Of a stretch of DNA of 64,000 bases, positions 46,173 through 56,882 are shown piece by piece (position 1 is the stretch's first letter; every line of letters begins with the position of its first letter). The notes beneath the pieces are model-generated. The model was not told where the DNA came from, ran no database searches, and was given only the letters and a program-made list of their open reading frames with translations. The position numbers and the translations under genes are program-made. This DNA comes from Wyeomyia smithii (Eukaryota; Arthropoda; Insecta; Diptera; Culicidae). The stretch is from NCBI RefSeq assembly GCF_029784165.1, contig NC_073695.1:100567306-100631305 (forward strand), given 5' to 3'.

Positions 46173-46580
46173 TAGTTACAATGAAAAACATAGTTAAATA
46201 ATGGTAAAACTAGAGACTGTGTTGTAAAGAGATACGCAAAAAGAAAAGCAGTAAATATGGCAACCCTTTGCTAATATTCTATTCCAAACAATTCTGGCAA
46301 CCATTTTTAATTTCACATGACTTTTCATACGCACTAGAAAGTGTAATGAAATTCTAATGAAAGTGTAATGCAACTATAATTTGACTATGTTTTTCATTGT
46401 AAATACATCATTTTTACATTAAATATCACCGTCCAGAACAATCCAGAACAGGTAGGGATAGGAGTTGCTGGGCATTATGCTTCTGAAAGCTCGGCAGAAC
46501 ATAATTATACCGTAAATAAGACTATTGAAATATCCAAATGTGGCACTCCGTCAGAACAAAAAATTGAGCGAAATTGATTA
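46173..46580. other. Spacer without recognised feature
   Basis: AT-rich. No gene or repeat assigned. Confidence 0.4.
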
Positions 46581-46792
46581 TAAGGCTGTGCGAGATTTCG
46601 AATGATTTCGTATAATTTCGCAAAACTCGAAATTTCCCGAAATTTCGCGAAATTTCGGTTTCGCGAAATTGCCGAAAAATTTCGTTGAATTTCGCTAAAT
46701 TCCGCCTAAAATTTCGCGAAATTAAAGTTCCAATTTCGACGATTACGAAATTTCGCGAAATTTCGGACCAAATTTCCGATGCACATTATTAC

Positions 46793-47832
46793 ATTATTTT
46801 GGTTTGTGCTCATTGCGACTATAAATTAAATTGAATATATCTCAACAGATATCTGGTATACTAAGTCAGTTATAGAAGAATAAACTCTCAGCCGGTAATT
46901 TTTGTTTTTAAAGACAAAACCGTAACATCATGCGGGAGGTATTTTTTATTCACGCAGAGCATAAAATTCATGTCATCACTGAAGTCAAATTCGAGGAATA
47001 TGAAGCCGTCCAAATGCGCTACAAGGTATCTAGTAATTTGTTTGTAGGAATAAATTTTACGCATCTTTTACGTACATCAAATGTGGTTATATTTGCAGCC
47101 CACAAGGTTAAAGAGGTCACTTTTTGTCTTTCGTTTAGGAGGGCATAGCAATTTCTGTCAAAACTAAAGCTCTGAAGCTCTATCTTACAGGCCAAATGTT
47201 CTATGCTACTCGACTTGTAAAAATTTTCAAGCGTTTTTTCGGATTTCTCTGTGTTAGAGGACTCCTCTTCGCACACCGTAGTGTATTTAAATGTGTTTTA
47301 TCAGATAGTTCATTGCTATCACTAGGCTGACCAGATATCATGCCTTATAGTGTGCAGACAGAGTGATCGATATGTTAAGCAGAAAAAGTTGTAATTGCCT
47401 GAATTTTTAGTATTGTTTCAAAACACTCTGACTTCAAAGTCAGCATAAGTTTCAAAATTGCCAGGTACCTTATCAAAAATATTTTAAACGTGTTATCAAA
47501 AGAGTATACTTGATCAATGAATGACTAAAAAGTAAATGGTTCGCTATCGTTGAACACATAATTGAGAAATGTTACTCTTGTTTAGGGGACACACAATTTT
47601 ACAATGTCAAAAACAAGTTCAGATAATGGCATAGAAGTGATTCTGACTTTGCACTTGACGAATATACAAGGTAGAAGAAAAGAAAGGTTAGAAAGAACGA
47701 GAAATAAGAGAACGAGGATGATTTCGAATAACTTGATTGAGTAAAGAGAAAACTATTTGTTTGTTGCATTACAACATTCCATTCTAACTGTTGATTGGTT
47801 GAAAGAAAAATAATTTTTGGTTTGTTTCAAAG
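46793..47832. other. Sequence inside the expanded hAT-type element
   Basis: It contains a short open frame at 46930-47025 (MREVFFIHAEHKIHVITEVK) followed by a donor-like site. It also holds a very diverged segment of the cctttctcctagaaaggtat repeat (47105-47270). No gene is recognised. Confidence 0.3.
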
Positions 47833-48404
47833 GGGCCGTTCCCAAACACGTAGTCATATATAGGGAGACGGGGGGTGGCTTATCAAAAGACCACGAAAAA
47901 TCCCCCCGCGTGCGGGTTAACGAATAGACCACGTTGTCTTTTTTCTGACTTATAATTTATTATTGCCACTAAGTCAAGTCGAAGCTTTCGCAATTTTTTA
48001 ATTAATATATTTATTTGACACTACTAATTAATAAGTGTCACGGAAAGTTTGAGAGTTGTCAGCAATCAACTGTAATCAAATTTTTGAAACATATTTCAAA
48101 TTTATCCGAACGAAGAAAATTTTTTTTTGTTTTAAACAGGCTTTGCCTTATATGGCATTTACTTCTTTAGAATAATAGTTCTATTTTGCAATGCGTCGGG
48201 ATTTATGTTATTTTTCCTGAAAGTATATTTCAATACTCAACGACCGGTAAAAAAATCAACGTTTTGGTCTTAAAAACAATATATAAGACCTGGATGTTCG
48301 TGAACTGAAGGAAGAAAGAAAGATGTTTATATTTTGTTCGACATTCAAAAACTTTGTAATTTATTTCAAGGGAAATACGGCTTTTTCAGTCTTAGGGGTG
48401 TATC

Positions 48405-48480
48405 AAAACGCTACTAGATTTTATGTCCGACGTTTCGGCCTTTGAACTTGGCCTTCCTAAGGGGATCTACAAGTTTATTA
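48405..48480 (-). ncRNA. Possible degenerate hammerhead-ribozyme-like motif
   Basis: On the minus strand, ccttaggaaggcc and, after a short loop, ggccgaaacgtcggac form the arrangement of a hammerhead core: a CUGANGA-like box, stem II, then GAAAC. The first box reads CTTAGGA, not CTGAAGA, so activity is unlikely. Such motifs occur in Penelope-like and other retroelements. Confidence 0.3.
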
Positions 48481-49984
48481 AAAACATTTTATAAAAATAG
48501 TACATTTTTTTTTCTTCAAAAACTCTGACATTGTTTTTTTCAAAAAACTTACATATAGTTGTACCGTTTTTCGTACAAAGCTTTACGATAGGTTGTCATA
48601 GCTGTCTATAGGATCTCTTTCAAAGTACCTATATTGAAACGTTAGAGTTAGTTTGAGCTTTACTGCCGCTCATGGCAAGTCCGTCCCAATTGCATTTTTA
48701 TCAATTTTGAGTTTATTTATGGAATCAATTCCTTTTTATATCTACTTTCGATAAAACAAATATTTTTGAATACTTTGTTCTGAGGAACTATGAAAAAAAT
48801 AGCAAGTTGGTTTGTCCCATAGCAAAAGTGATCGCTAGTCGGTCCCATTGAAAAAATCTTCGCAATTTAACCCCACAGCCAATAATGATTATGAAAAATG
48901 TGATATTTACCAAAACTAATGGTCTTCAGGTTTAGAATTGGATGTACCAAGTGATATTCGATAGGAGGTTTGATTAAATTTTACGCGTTCTACATCGTGT
49001 GGCTCTAGCTGATAGTACAATGTTTTCTTCAAGACAAAGTTTCCACCAGTAGCTTCTTTCAGCTGTTGTTTGTTGACAGTGAACGCTTTAGGTGTGTGAC
49101 TGTATTGTTAGTTGAAGCATTCTTGAGTAAATACTACTCTTCGTATTTTATCCGTATTTTATGTAACGACGTGCTTAAGAATTGTTCAATTATTGTCGTG
49201 AATTTCGTTTTGAAGAATTTGTCAGTCATATTAAATACTTCGGTACGCTACTTAGCTGTTTTTTAACGGAGCAAACATTTTCCTAAGCTATAGGTATTCT
49301 TTCATATTTGTTTCCACTGCTACGTGAAAGCTGTCCGCCGTCACGAACGTGTGTCCGCTCTCAGGAAAATTTAGAACAAGTTCCTACACCTAAACTGACT
49401 TTGAATTTATCAGTATGTAAAAACAAAATCTAATTTTATTTTGAGCGGCGCAGTTGGTAGGTATATTGTGTTATGCTTCTCACAAAAAACTTGTTTAATA
49501 AAGCACGAAAGAAGGTCATTTATGAATTGACCAGCGATAGATTCATTCCAAACGCACGGTATAGCACCGCCATCGATTTGCAGTAGTTTGTTTTTCATCA
49601 CCGGTCGTAGCTGGCTATGGGACTGAATTGCTATCATTCTGGCTACGTACCGTAAAAGTAATCGCATGTGAGTCCCAGCTTATGATTTTCAACAAATTTT
49701 AATCAAATTTCGGTGTTCATGCAAGTTTTATGATGCAAAAGTGTTAGATTGTCATTGCAGTACTAAATTCTGTTGATGGTATTGATTGAAAAAGCATTTG
49801 AGTGCAAAATTTCACCTAAAGCGTTACGATTTTCAATTGCTATTTTCTCGTCAGCACCAAAACGCAAATGGGACGGACTTGCTATGAACGGCAGTTTAGA
49901 GATTACCTACAAACTTTTACCACATCACAAAGCACGATGCGTTGGTGGATTCAATTTCTTTTTCTCGGGCTTTTTATCGCATCA

Positions 49985-51215
49985 CTCCCCTACGTCCCAG
50001 GTTTAAGTAATGCTATCGTCAGGTGCCTAAAAGATGATTACCCGTTGATCACTATGGGGCCGTGTCGACTGGTGTGCCCCAAGGTAGTAACTTGGGGCCA
50101 ATTCTTTTTCTGCTGTTTATTAATGACCTGGCCAAGTTAGAGCTGCATGGAAAGTTACGTCTCTTTGCTGACGACACGTCAGTCTTCTATCAAGAAACAG
50201 AATGCGCTGCTATCCAGCTTCAAACTAATTTGATGTCAATGAATCTATCGAAAACCAAGTATATGCTCATTCACTCGTTCCGCAGAGAACTCCCGGCTCG
50301 CGAGCCAATTGAAATCGCCAATCGTGTCATCGAAGAAGTATTTGAATACCCATTTCTCGGCCTAACGCTAGACAATAGAATGAACTGGAAGGCCCATCTT
50401 GAGTCTCTCAAGCGGAAGCTAACATCACTCTGTGGTATATTAAGGAAGGTTTCATCATTTTTGCCTTTGGCGACTATGAAAACACTATACTTCTCACTAA
50501 ACCATTCTCGGCTCCAGTACCTAGTTGCAACGTGGGGACTGGCTTGCAAATCTTCTTTGAGAGAGCTACAGGTGATACAAAACAGAAGCTTGAAAGCCGT
50601 GTTCCGGAAACCTCATCTGTATCCCACTCATCTACTATACGAAGATCCCAGGGACTCAACCCTACCAATCCGTGTACCCCAGGAGTATCAAATGTTGATC
50701 CACTTGCGAAATAACATCACTTCAACCGTCCTTGTCACAAGAAGAATGCACGAAAACCGCTCAAGCAGACAAACTGGTCACCTGTATTTGCCACGATTCA
50801 ACACGGAATACGGTCGCAAAAAATGTCGTACATTGGTAGCAAACTGTTTAACGACCTCCCCCCATCATGTAAAAATGACCCCACAACATATATCTTCAAG
50901 CGTCGTTTGCGAGCTATCATGAAAACGAAAATACCACAGTATCTAGCCCAATTCTGGATTACACCCGAATACCACAAAACACTACTCACCAATGCCTCTG
51001 CCGTACGCCGTAACCAGAGCAACGCCATCAACGCGCGAACCACCAGCACCACCCCACAATTGTCGACAAGTATCATCACCAGCTTCAACTTATAGTTAAC
51101 AACATCGTATCACACTTCCTTAAAAGAGCAGATGCTCACTGGAAGTGCAAACTTGTTCTAGCGATTCAAGTGTAAAAAATATATCGGAAATAAATTAAAT
51201 TAAAATTAAATTAAA
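49985..51215 (+). pseudogene. CR1-like non-LTR retrotransposon, 3' fragment
   Basis: It begins within the RT just before STGVPQGSNLGPILFLLFIN, includes the catalytic LRLFADDTSVFYQ, and follows with the C-terminal region (VFEYPFLGLTLDNRMNWKAH, then LNHSRLQYLVATWGLACKSS). After a frame change it ends with YIGSKLFNDLPPSCKNDP and stops at 51092-51094. An AAATTAAATTAAA tail closes it near 51215. The 5' half is missing, typical of abortive target-primed insertion. Confidence 0.8.
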
Positions 51216-53149
51216 AGGTTTCACTTATTATCAACTAAATATTTTTCTAGATGATTTCTAGATGAGTATACAATTTACCATAACTATAAGCGCAAAATTT
51301 ATCGTAGATGATCAATCTGCTTAAACAAATTTTATTTATTTTGATACTCAACAACAAATTAAAAATCATTTGGAATATACTCAACAGAAAAGCGTATTTT
51401 AAATTACTTTCAGGTAAGGAAATTATTATATTTGTTAAAGACAATGAAATATTATCAATAATTAAACAACCATTATCTGTTTGTTATTTTGGTTTTGAGA
51501 AAATGATATTACTGAAAATTCTATTTACAATTTGCGCAATATCTAATAACCAGTTTTCTTGCACCTTCATTTTTTTCATAAATTTTTCATACTTTATTGT
51601 ACATATATTTGCAGAATAAGATCACAAAACAAAAGACCACGAAAGACCACGGAGGAGAAGGGGGGTATGAAAGGGATCAAAATATGACCACGTAGTTTAG
51701 GAATGGTCCCGAATGCATTTTATTATTTTGGGTGTCGCAGAAACTCACAGGGCATATTTTTTTAGGACAAAATTATTTTCTACAACCTTACCAGAGACAC
51801 TAGTTATGCCAGTCAAACAAACCGATTTAGCTGAAAAAATAATTTTAATCTCCAATTGGACACTCTGTGGGTAATTAAAATATTTTTATAATCGAAACAG
51901 TTGGTTTGATTGGCATAGTGCCTTTGGCAAAGTTATAGATAATAATATTGTCCTTCCAAAAATAAACATGTTGTAAATTTTTTTTAAATTTAATTTTTCT
52001 TTGATTTCTTCATCGCTTCGGTATTTTTTTTTTGTAATTTTTACACAAAAAAAGATTTTTGAAAAATAAGCTTTTTTATGTTAATTTTAATGTTTCTTTT
52101 ACATTAAAAAAATTAATTTTTCAGAGTTTTTTTTATCGGAAAGATAAAATTACTGTCTAAAACTTTTCCAGAGACGTCACACTGATCAAAAAACTTTTGG
52201 CTCTGAAAATATTTATAATCACAATAACCCTCCCAAAATAGCATTTTAACTAGCTTCTCAGCCTATAGAAACGTTTATGCAAAGTTTAGGCCAAATCTAA
52301 AATGACAAAAAATATTGAAACTGAGACATTTTTTGTGGAACTGCTCAGTTAAAAAGTAATTTTAAGTTATATTAAAAAATGTGCAAAAATATTGAAAACT
52401 TCAAAGTTTACAGAATAGTTAACTTAAATTTTATTTTCCTCGATTTGATAAAAATGTCACTTAGTCTAGTCTGACTAAACGGTGTTAAAAAAAATTCAAT
52501 AACACTGGTCGACAAAAGCGAAAAAAAAGTTGCCCTCCAAAGGTTTTACAGCTTTTTAACCATTCCTGTGAATTTTGCTGCTTTTAGAGAATGCAGAAAT
52601 GCATCAGAAGGCCGCCGAGGAATTGCTTATCGGATTCGTCGCTTTTACGTTTGCATAGGGAACAACTCTTTGGAAAAGTTATCTTTGCTAGGGACACCAA
52701 AACTCACAGGAATGGTTGAAAACCTACCTACCATCTCTCATTTTTTCCAGTTCGAGCTCTAGGACAAAACTTGGATTTTGAATGATGAAAGTGCTATGAA
52801 AGAAGGATTACTATTTTAAACATAGTTGCATTCAAACCAAAAGAATCAGTTCAGAAGTTCATTAAATTATTATTTACAAAGACATTTCGAGTTTGACCTT
52901 TATATCATTTGTATCTATCGCGCTACTATTACCTGCAATATAATCTGTATAAATGAATGCATCAAGATTTTAGTTTTTAACATTTTTGATTTTCTCGTCA
53001 TTGTCGGTTTATCGATAACTGAATACCTACGTTACTCTTCGTCGACCAGGTAAGCACCTTGCGATCAGCTGTTGAAGGGTACTTCGTTAGCGTACGCTCC
53101 AACGTTACAAATCATTGTAATGCTATGTTTCAGAAACATTTATTTTATT
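51216..53149. other. AT-rich sequence without recognised gene
   Basis: It includes the right end of the element at 47833-51710. The remaining sequence is AT-rich with no assignable frame. A TTATCGATAA motif lies near 53010. Confidence 0.35.
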
Positions 53150-53883
53150 TTTCGAAATTTCGCGAAATTTCGCGAAATTTAGAGACCAATTTCGTTTCGT
53201 CTCGAGAACTCGAAATCCACCTTGATTTCGTTTCGACTAATTTGGCGAAATCGAAATTAAGGGTTAATTTCGTTTCGTTTCGTTTCGACACCAGAAAAGC
53301 CAGTTTCGCACACCCCTAATTGATTAATTGATTCACACCAAGAACAAACGTTTGAAATTAAATTTGGCTGGTCTCCCGATTTCAACAGATTAGATTAGAA
53401 CTGTTTAAATAAACCACTTAAAACTACCCGGTCCTATTTCCTAAGCAAAACTCTAACCACAGAGAACAGGCATTCATGTTTATTCAAAAGAATTTGGAAA
53501 TTATGTGTAAAAATTTGAACCAAAATACGTTAATACACTAACGACATCTGCAGAGCCGGATTTAAGGGGGGGGGCCCAGGGGGCCCGGGCCCCGGGCCCC
53601 CACAAAACGAGAAAAAGTTCTTTTCGCTATCAATAATGAGATTCAATCAAAAGTTTAATTTACAGCAAGAAAATTTAAACAGACCATTCCAATCTGAAAC
53701 TTTCCTTCAGTGTCATTTTTCCGCGAGCGTCAATATCACAACTACATCCATAAGAGTTCACCTTCGATTCTCTTGGAATGACACACATTACACAGCGCGC
53801 ATGGGAGGTAAAGCAGGGAAGAAAATAATCCAGAAGTTTTTTTAATGCATTGCTGTTGATTCCAAAGAAAAATAAGCTTACTT

Positions 53884-54244
53884 TTTTTTTTTTTTTTACT
53901 CTCGCTTATTTTCCGTCGGTCTAGTTCCGCCACTGTTGTGGCCAATCACCGACGCCCAGGGAGGCGACTCCACACCCAGGACCCTAACTCACGACCCGTT
54001 TATCAACGGACCGGCGCCAACGGCTTTACTTCCTCATGCGATGGAAGGCATGATCCCAGAGATTTTCCGCCTCAGAAAATCTCCCGGTGTCGGCTAGGAT
54101 TGAATCTAGACCAGTTGGGTTGGTTGTGAGTAGATCACGCCACCTCACAACCATCGACACCTATGTCGGCGGTGGGATTCGAACCCAGGCGTCGAGCGTA
54201 GTTGGCGGAGACGTTACCAACCACACTAGGCCCCCGCTCTAAAC
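53884..54244 (-). mobile_element. tRNA-derived SINE
   Basis: Minus orientation. The RNA polymerase III B box ggttcgaatcc lies within 54174-54186 and the A-box-like tggttggtaacg at 54212-54223. A poly(A) tail appears as poly(T) at the left end (about 53884-53899). A 10-bp duplication AAGCTTACTT lies at 53874-53883 and 54245-54254. It resembles the Feilai-type SINEs of mosquitoes. Its good preservation suggests a fairly recent insertion. Confidence 0.85.
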
Positions 54245-54633
54245 AAGCTTACTTGTCCGTGTACAAATTTTATTGACCTGCAGATGTGTGTAGTTTTTTC
54301 CTAGTTTCTGTAGATTATTGCTTATATTTTCGCCTTATATTTGCGCAGTCTCTCTCAAATCGTGTGCCAATTTTTGCCAGTGGATTGCAATTTTTTCAAA
54401 TTGCGGTAGGATTTTTTTTAGATATTAAGAAAAATTTTCCGAATTTCAGGTTTGGCTGTAAACAGTAAGCAAGCACCGAATTTATTATTACATTTGTTCA
54501 AAATGTGCGATCGCCACAAAACCCCGCGTGTATATCAAAGTGGAGCTCGAAAAAGAAGATTACAGAAGAAAAAAATCAAAAACTCTTTAGTGCCTTCAAA
54601 AATCTTTTTTTTTTAGGATTTATTTGAGCCTAA

Positions 54634-56083
54634 TACCCCGTTCACACTACACTCCTTATTACCCGAAATCGGGCCATTCGTGCTGTCGAGGCCATATCAC
54701 CATGTCATATCCATATCACATGATATTCCATACAATCGATATCATGTTCGAAAACCAATAAAAACCAGATTTGCAGCAGTTGGCAACGATGACACCCCGT
54801 TAGGCATACAGACGTGAGGCATACGAACGCGAGGCATAGTACGCTAGGCATAATGGACGGCAGGCATACGGACACGAGGCATATGGACGCGAGGCCGAAT
54901 GGACGCGAGGCCGAATGGACGCGAGGCCGAATGGACGCGAGGCCGAATGGACGCGAGGCCGAATGGACGCGAGGCCGAATGGACGCGAGGCCGAATGGAC
55001 GCGAGGCCGAATGGACGCAAGGCCGAATGGACGCAAGGCCGAATGGACGCAAGGCCGAATGGACGCAAGGCCGAATGGACGCGAGGCCGAATGGATACAA
55101 GAATGGGAAGTGATGTGGAATATGTTATTATCGTAATCATCTACACAGCATTCGATAACATGTATTTCGATTCAAAGTGTCATTTGGAGAGGAATACACT
55201 CGCGGCCTTCGGCCGACTCGCTGTTCGAGCGAATGCTGTCCTTACTCGCTACCGCTCGTTCGGACTTAACTAAGGGAAGAAAACTCTGTTTGAGTAGACC
55301 TAGCAAACCAGTAGATCAGTCGTTTGGGTGCGAGAGGCCGCCGCTTCCGACGGCGGGTCGGCGGCCGGCTCGGACTGCGGAAAACACGGCGGCTTAGTGC
55401 CGCCTCGTTTCCTTGCTCTCGATTATGCGTCTTCGCCGCATGATTTCAAGAAAGGTATTACACCCAACTTAAACTCTGTAGGAATATAATAACACCTGAA
55501 CTACATTATTGGATCTCATGCGATCGTACAACATCGCATTCGGCCTCGCGTCCATTCGGCCTCGCGTCCTTTCGGCCTTGCGTCCATTCGGCCTCGCGTC
55601 CATTCGGCCTCGCGTCCGTTATGCCTTTTGGCAGTATGCCTCGTATCCTTTATGCCTCACATCCATTATGCCTCGCGTCTGTATGCCTAGCATACTATGC
55701 CTAACATCCATATGCCTAGCGTCCATATGCCTCGTGTCCCGTCCCCGTTGGCAACACGACCAACAGACATTTGACGCAACCCTACAAATTTCGAAATTCG
55801 CTCTGCATGCGAAATAGAAGGAAGGAAATATTTTTACTCTTGTCATCCCGCACATTTTGACAATTGAGTTCACATTGGTGCGAGCCAACTAGCTGAAATC
55901 TCTATCCTAATTACATTGCTCTTGTTGTCTTGTTTTTGCCTTGACCTGTTTTTGTTTTCTTCTCTTTTCAATTACCGAAGTAAATGTCAAACCATATCAT
56001 CTGACTGTAGAGTGGACACCCGAAGTGATATCCAATATCATCTGGCGATATCAGGAAATATGCGGCGTAGTCTAAACAAGGCA
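54634..56083 (-). mobile_element. Harbinger-like element, copy 2, interrupted by a foldback element
   Basis: TAA at 54631-54633 and 56084-56086 flanks inverted ends taccccgttcacactac and gtagtctaaacaaggca. Outside the insert it matches the reverse complement of 29621-30304 along its length (for example gcagcagttggcaac, then gacatttgacgcaaccc). The insert at 54788-55746 accounts for the extra length. Confidence 0.82.
54788..55746. mobile_element. Foldback-type element with minisatellite arms
   Basis: It is flanked by a perfect 9-bp duplication GTTGGCAAC (54779-54787 and 55747-55755). The left arm begins with diverged aggcatacggacgcg-type units, then 13 units of the 16-mer gaggccgaatggacgc (54891-55098). 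The right arm carries the inverted unit, five copies of attcggcctcgcgtcc (55538-55617), then diverged tatgcctcgcgtcc-type units. The unique centre at 55100-55530 encodes nothing I recognise. Open frames such as MDARPNGREAEW repeats are artefacts of the array. A 9-bp duplication with repeated arms is typical of foldback and Mutator-like elements. Confidence 0.85.
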
Positions 56084-56444
56084 TAATGATCTCGAACGTA
56101 ACTGGAGAAAGGTCTTTTTCGAAGATGAAGATGAAGATGATTGGAAATAGGTTGCGTACGACTATGAAAAATGAAAGGCTGTCAAACTTAGCATTTTTGA
56201 GTTGAGAGTACGATATTCTGAAAGAGTTGAATGTTGATTATTTAACTAATAAGTTCTCTGAACAAAAAAACTCTAACAAATTTTTGGTAACTTTTCAATA
56301 CGATTTAACTCGTACGATAAAAAAAAACGGTTTTGTTTTATTTCGAGGCCCCCACTGTAAACTGGGCCCGGGCCCCCACAATCGTAAATCCGGCTCTGGA
56401 CATCTGTCTTGTGGTGCCCCAGTTGCATTGCAAAAATATTGCCG

Positions 56445-56463
56445 TATCGATAATTTATCGATA
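56445..56463 (+). promoter_or_regulatory. Two DRE motifs upstream of parkin
   Basis: Perfect TATCGATA at 56445-56452 and 56456-56463. In insects this motif binds DREF and marks housekeeping promoters. The pair lies about 420 bp before the likely parkin start codon, just beyond the hAT element, so it is a plausible parkin core promoter. Confidence 0.6.
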
Positions 56464-56882
56464 TCAGTGCTTGGTTTATCGTTGACGCGAGCGCCACATA
56501 GCGGGAGCATTACCACTTACTGTTAAATGACGGTTTCAAATTTTTCAACATCTTTTATAAATATGATGAATGTCTGTTCTCTGTGCTCTAACATCCACCG
56601 TTGCAAAATAAGTTCATTACGCAATATACAAATGGCCTTGCATTCAAGGTTTTTCAGGGTTTTTCTATTCGTTCAGATCCTGGCAACTAATGACAGCAGT
56701 TTGTTTTTATTATCAGCTGATAAAATCGAAGTGCAAGAATTAGCGTCGGAATCAGTCAGATATTTTTATTTTGCTACGTAGAATGTACTGTTGCCTTCCA
56801 TTACGCGTATTTTGTCGAATGTATGGTTTTTGTGTCGAAATGTAAAATTAACGAGTGGGGATTTATCAATAACCGCATAACG

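Larger units (their letters stand above)
47833..51710. mobile_element. Element with inverted ends GGGNCCNTTCCNAAAC, hosting a retrotransposon fragment
   Basis: gggccgttcccaaacacgta, tcatatatagggagacgggg at 47833 is matched in inverted form at 51660-51710 (tatgaccacgtagtttagga, then atggtccc). Internal agaccacgaaa motifs lie near both ends. The ends are of a MITE kind. The 3.8-kb interior, with a CR1-like fragment at 49985-51215, was probably acquired by insertion. The target duplication is not resolved. Confidence 0.55.
46581..53318. mobile_element. hAT-type element with cgaaatttcgcgaaatttcg arms, expanded by nested insertions
   Basis: The left end TAAGGCTGTGCGAGA at 46581 and the right end tttcgcacacccct(a) at 53318 are inverted (TARGGSTGTGCGARA). 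ATTGATTA is duplicated exactly at 46573-46580 and 53319-53326, and the match extends to 9 bp. Both arms (46600-46790 and 53150-53317) carry dense cgaaatttcgcgaaattt palindromes. The 6.3 kb between arms includes another inverted-end element and a retrotransposon fragment, so an originally short element was filled by later insertions. Confidence 0.65.
53551..56398. mobile_element. hAT-type element with GACATCTG duplication, carrying nested insertions
   Basis: The ends CAGAGCCGGATTTA at 53551 and, inverted, TAAATCCGGCTCTG at 56398 are flanked by perfect GACATCTG (53543-53550 and 56399-56406). The sub-terminal sequence is G/C-run rich (gggcccgggcccc). Inside are a SINE (53884-54244) and a Harbinger-like element (54634-56083) that itself holds a foldback element (54788-55746). 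No hAT transposase is visible. Confidence 0.85.

Noticed and set aside
54814..55273. Open frames of MDARPNGREAEW-type repeats on both strands
   Set aside because: They are translations of the 16-bp minisatellite in the foldback arms. A period of 16 cycles all three frames and keeps them open by chance.
56527..56781. An 84-codon frame upstream of parkin
   Set aside because: No homology and low-complexity hydrophobic stretches; it probably lies in the parkin promoter or leader region.
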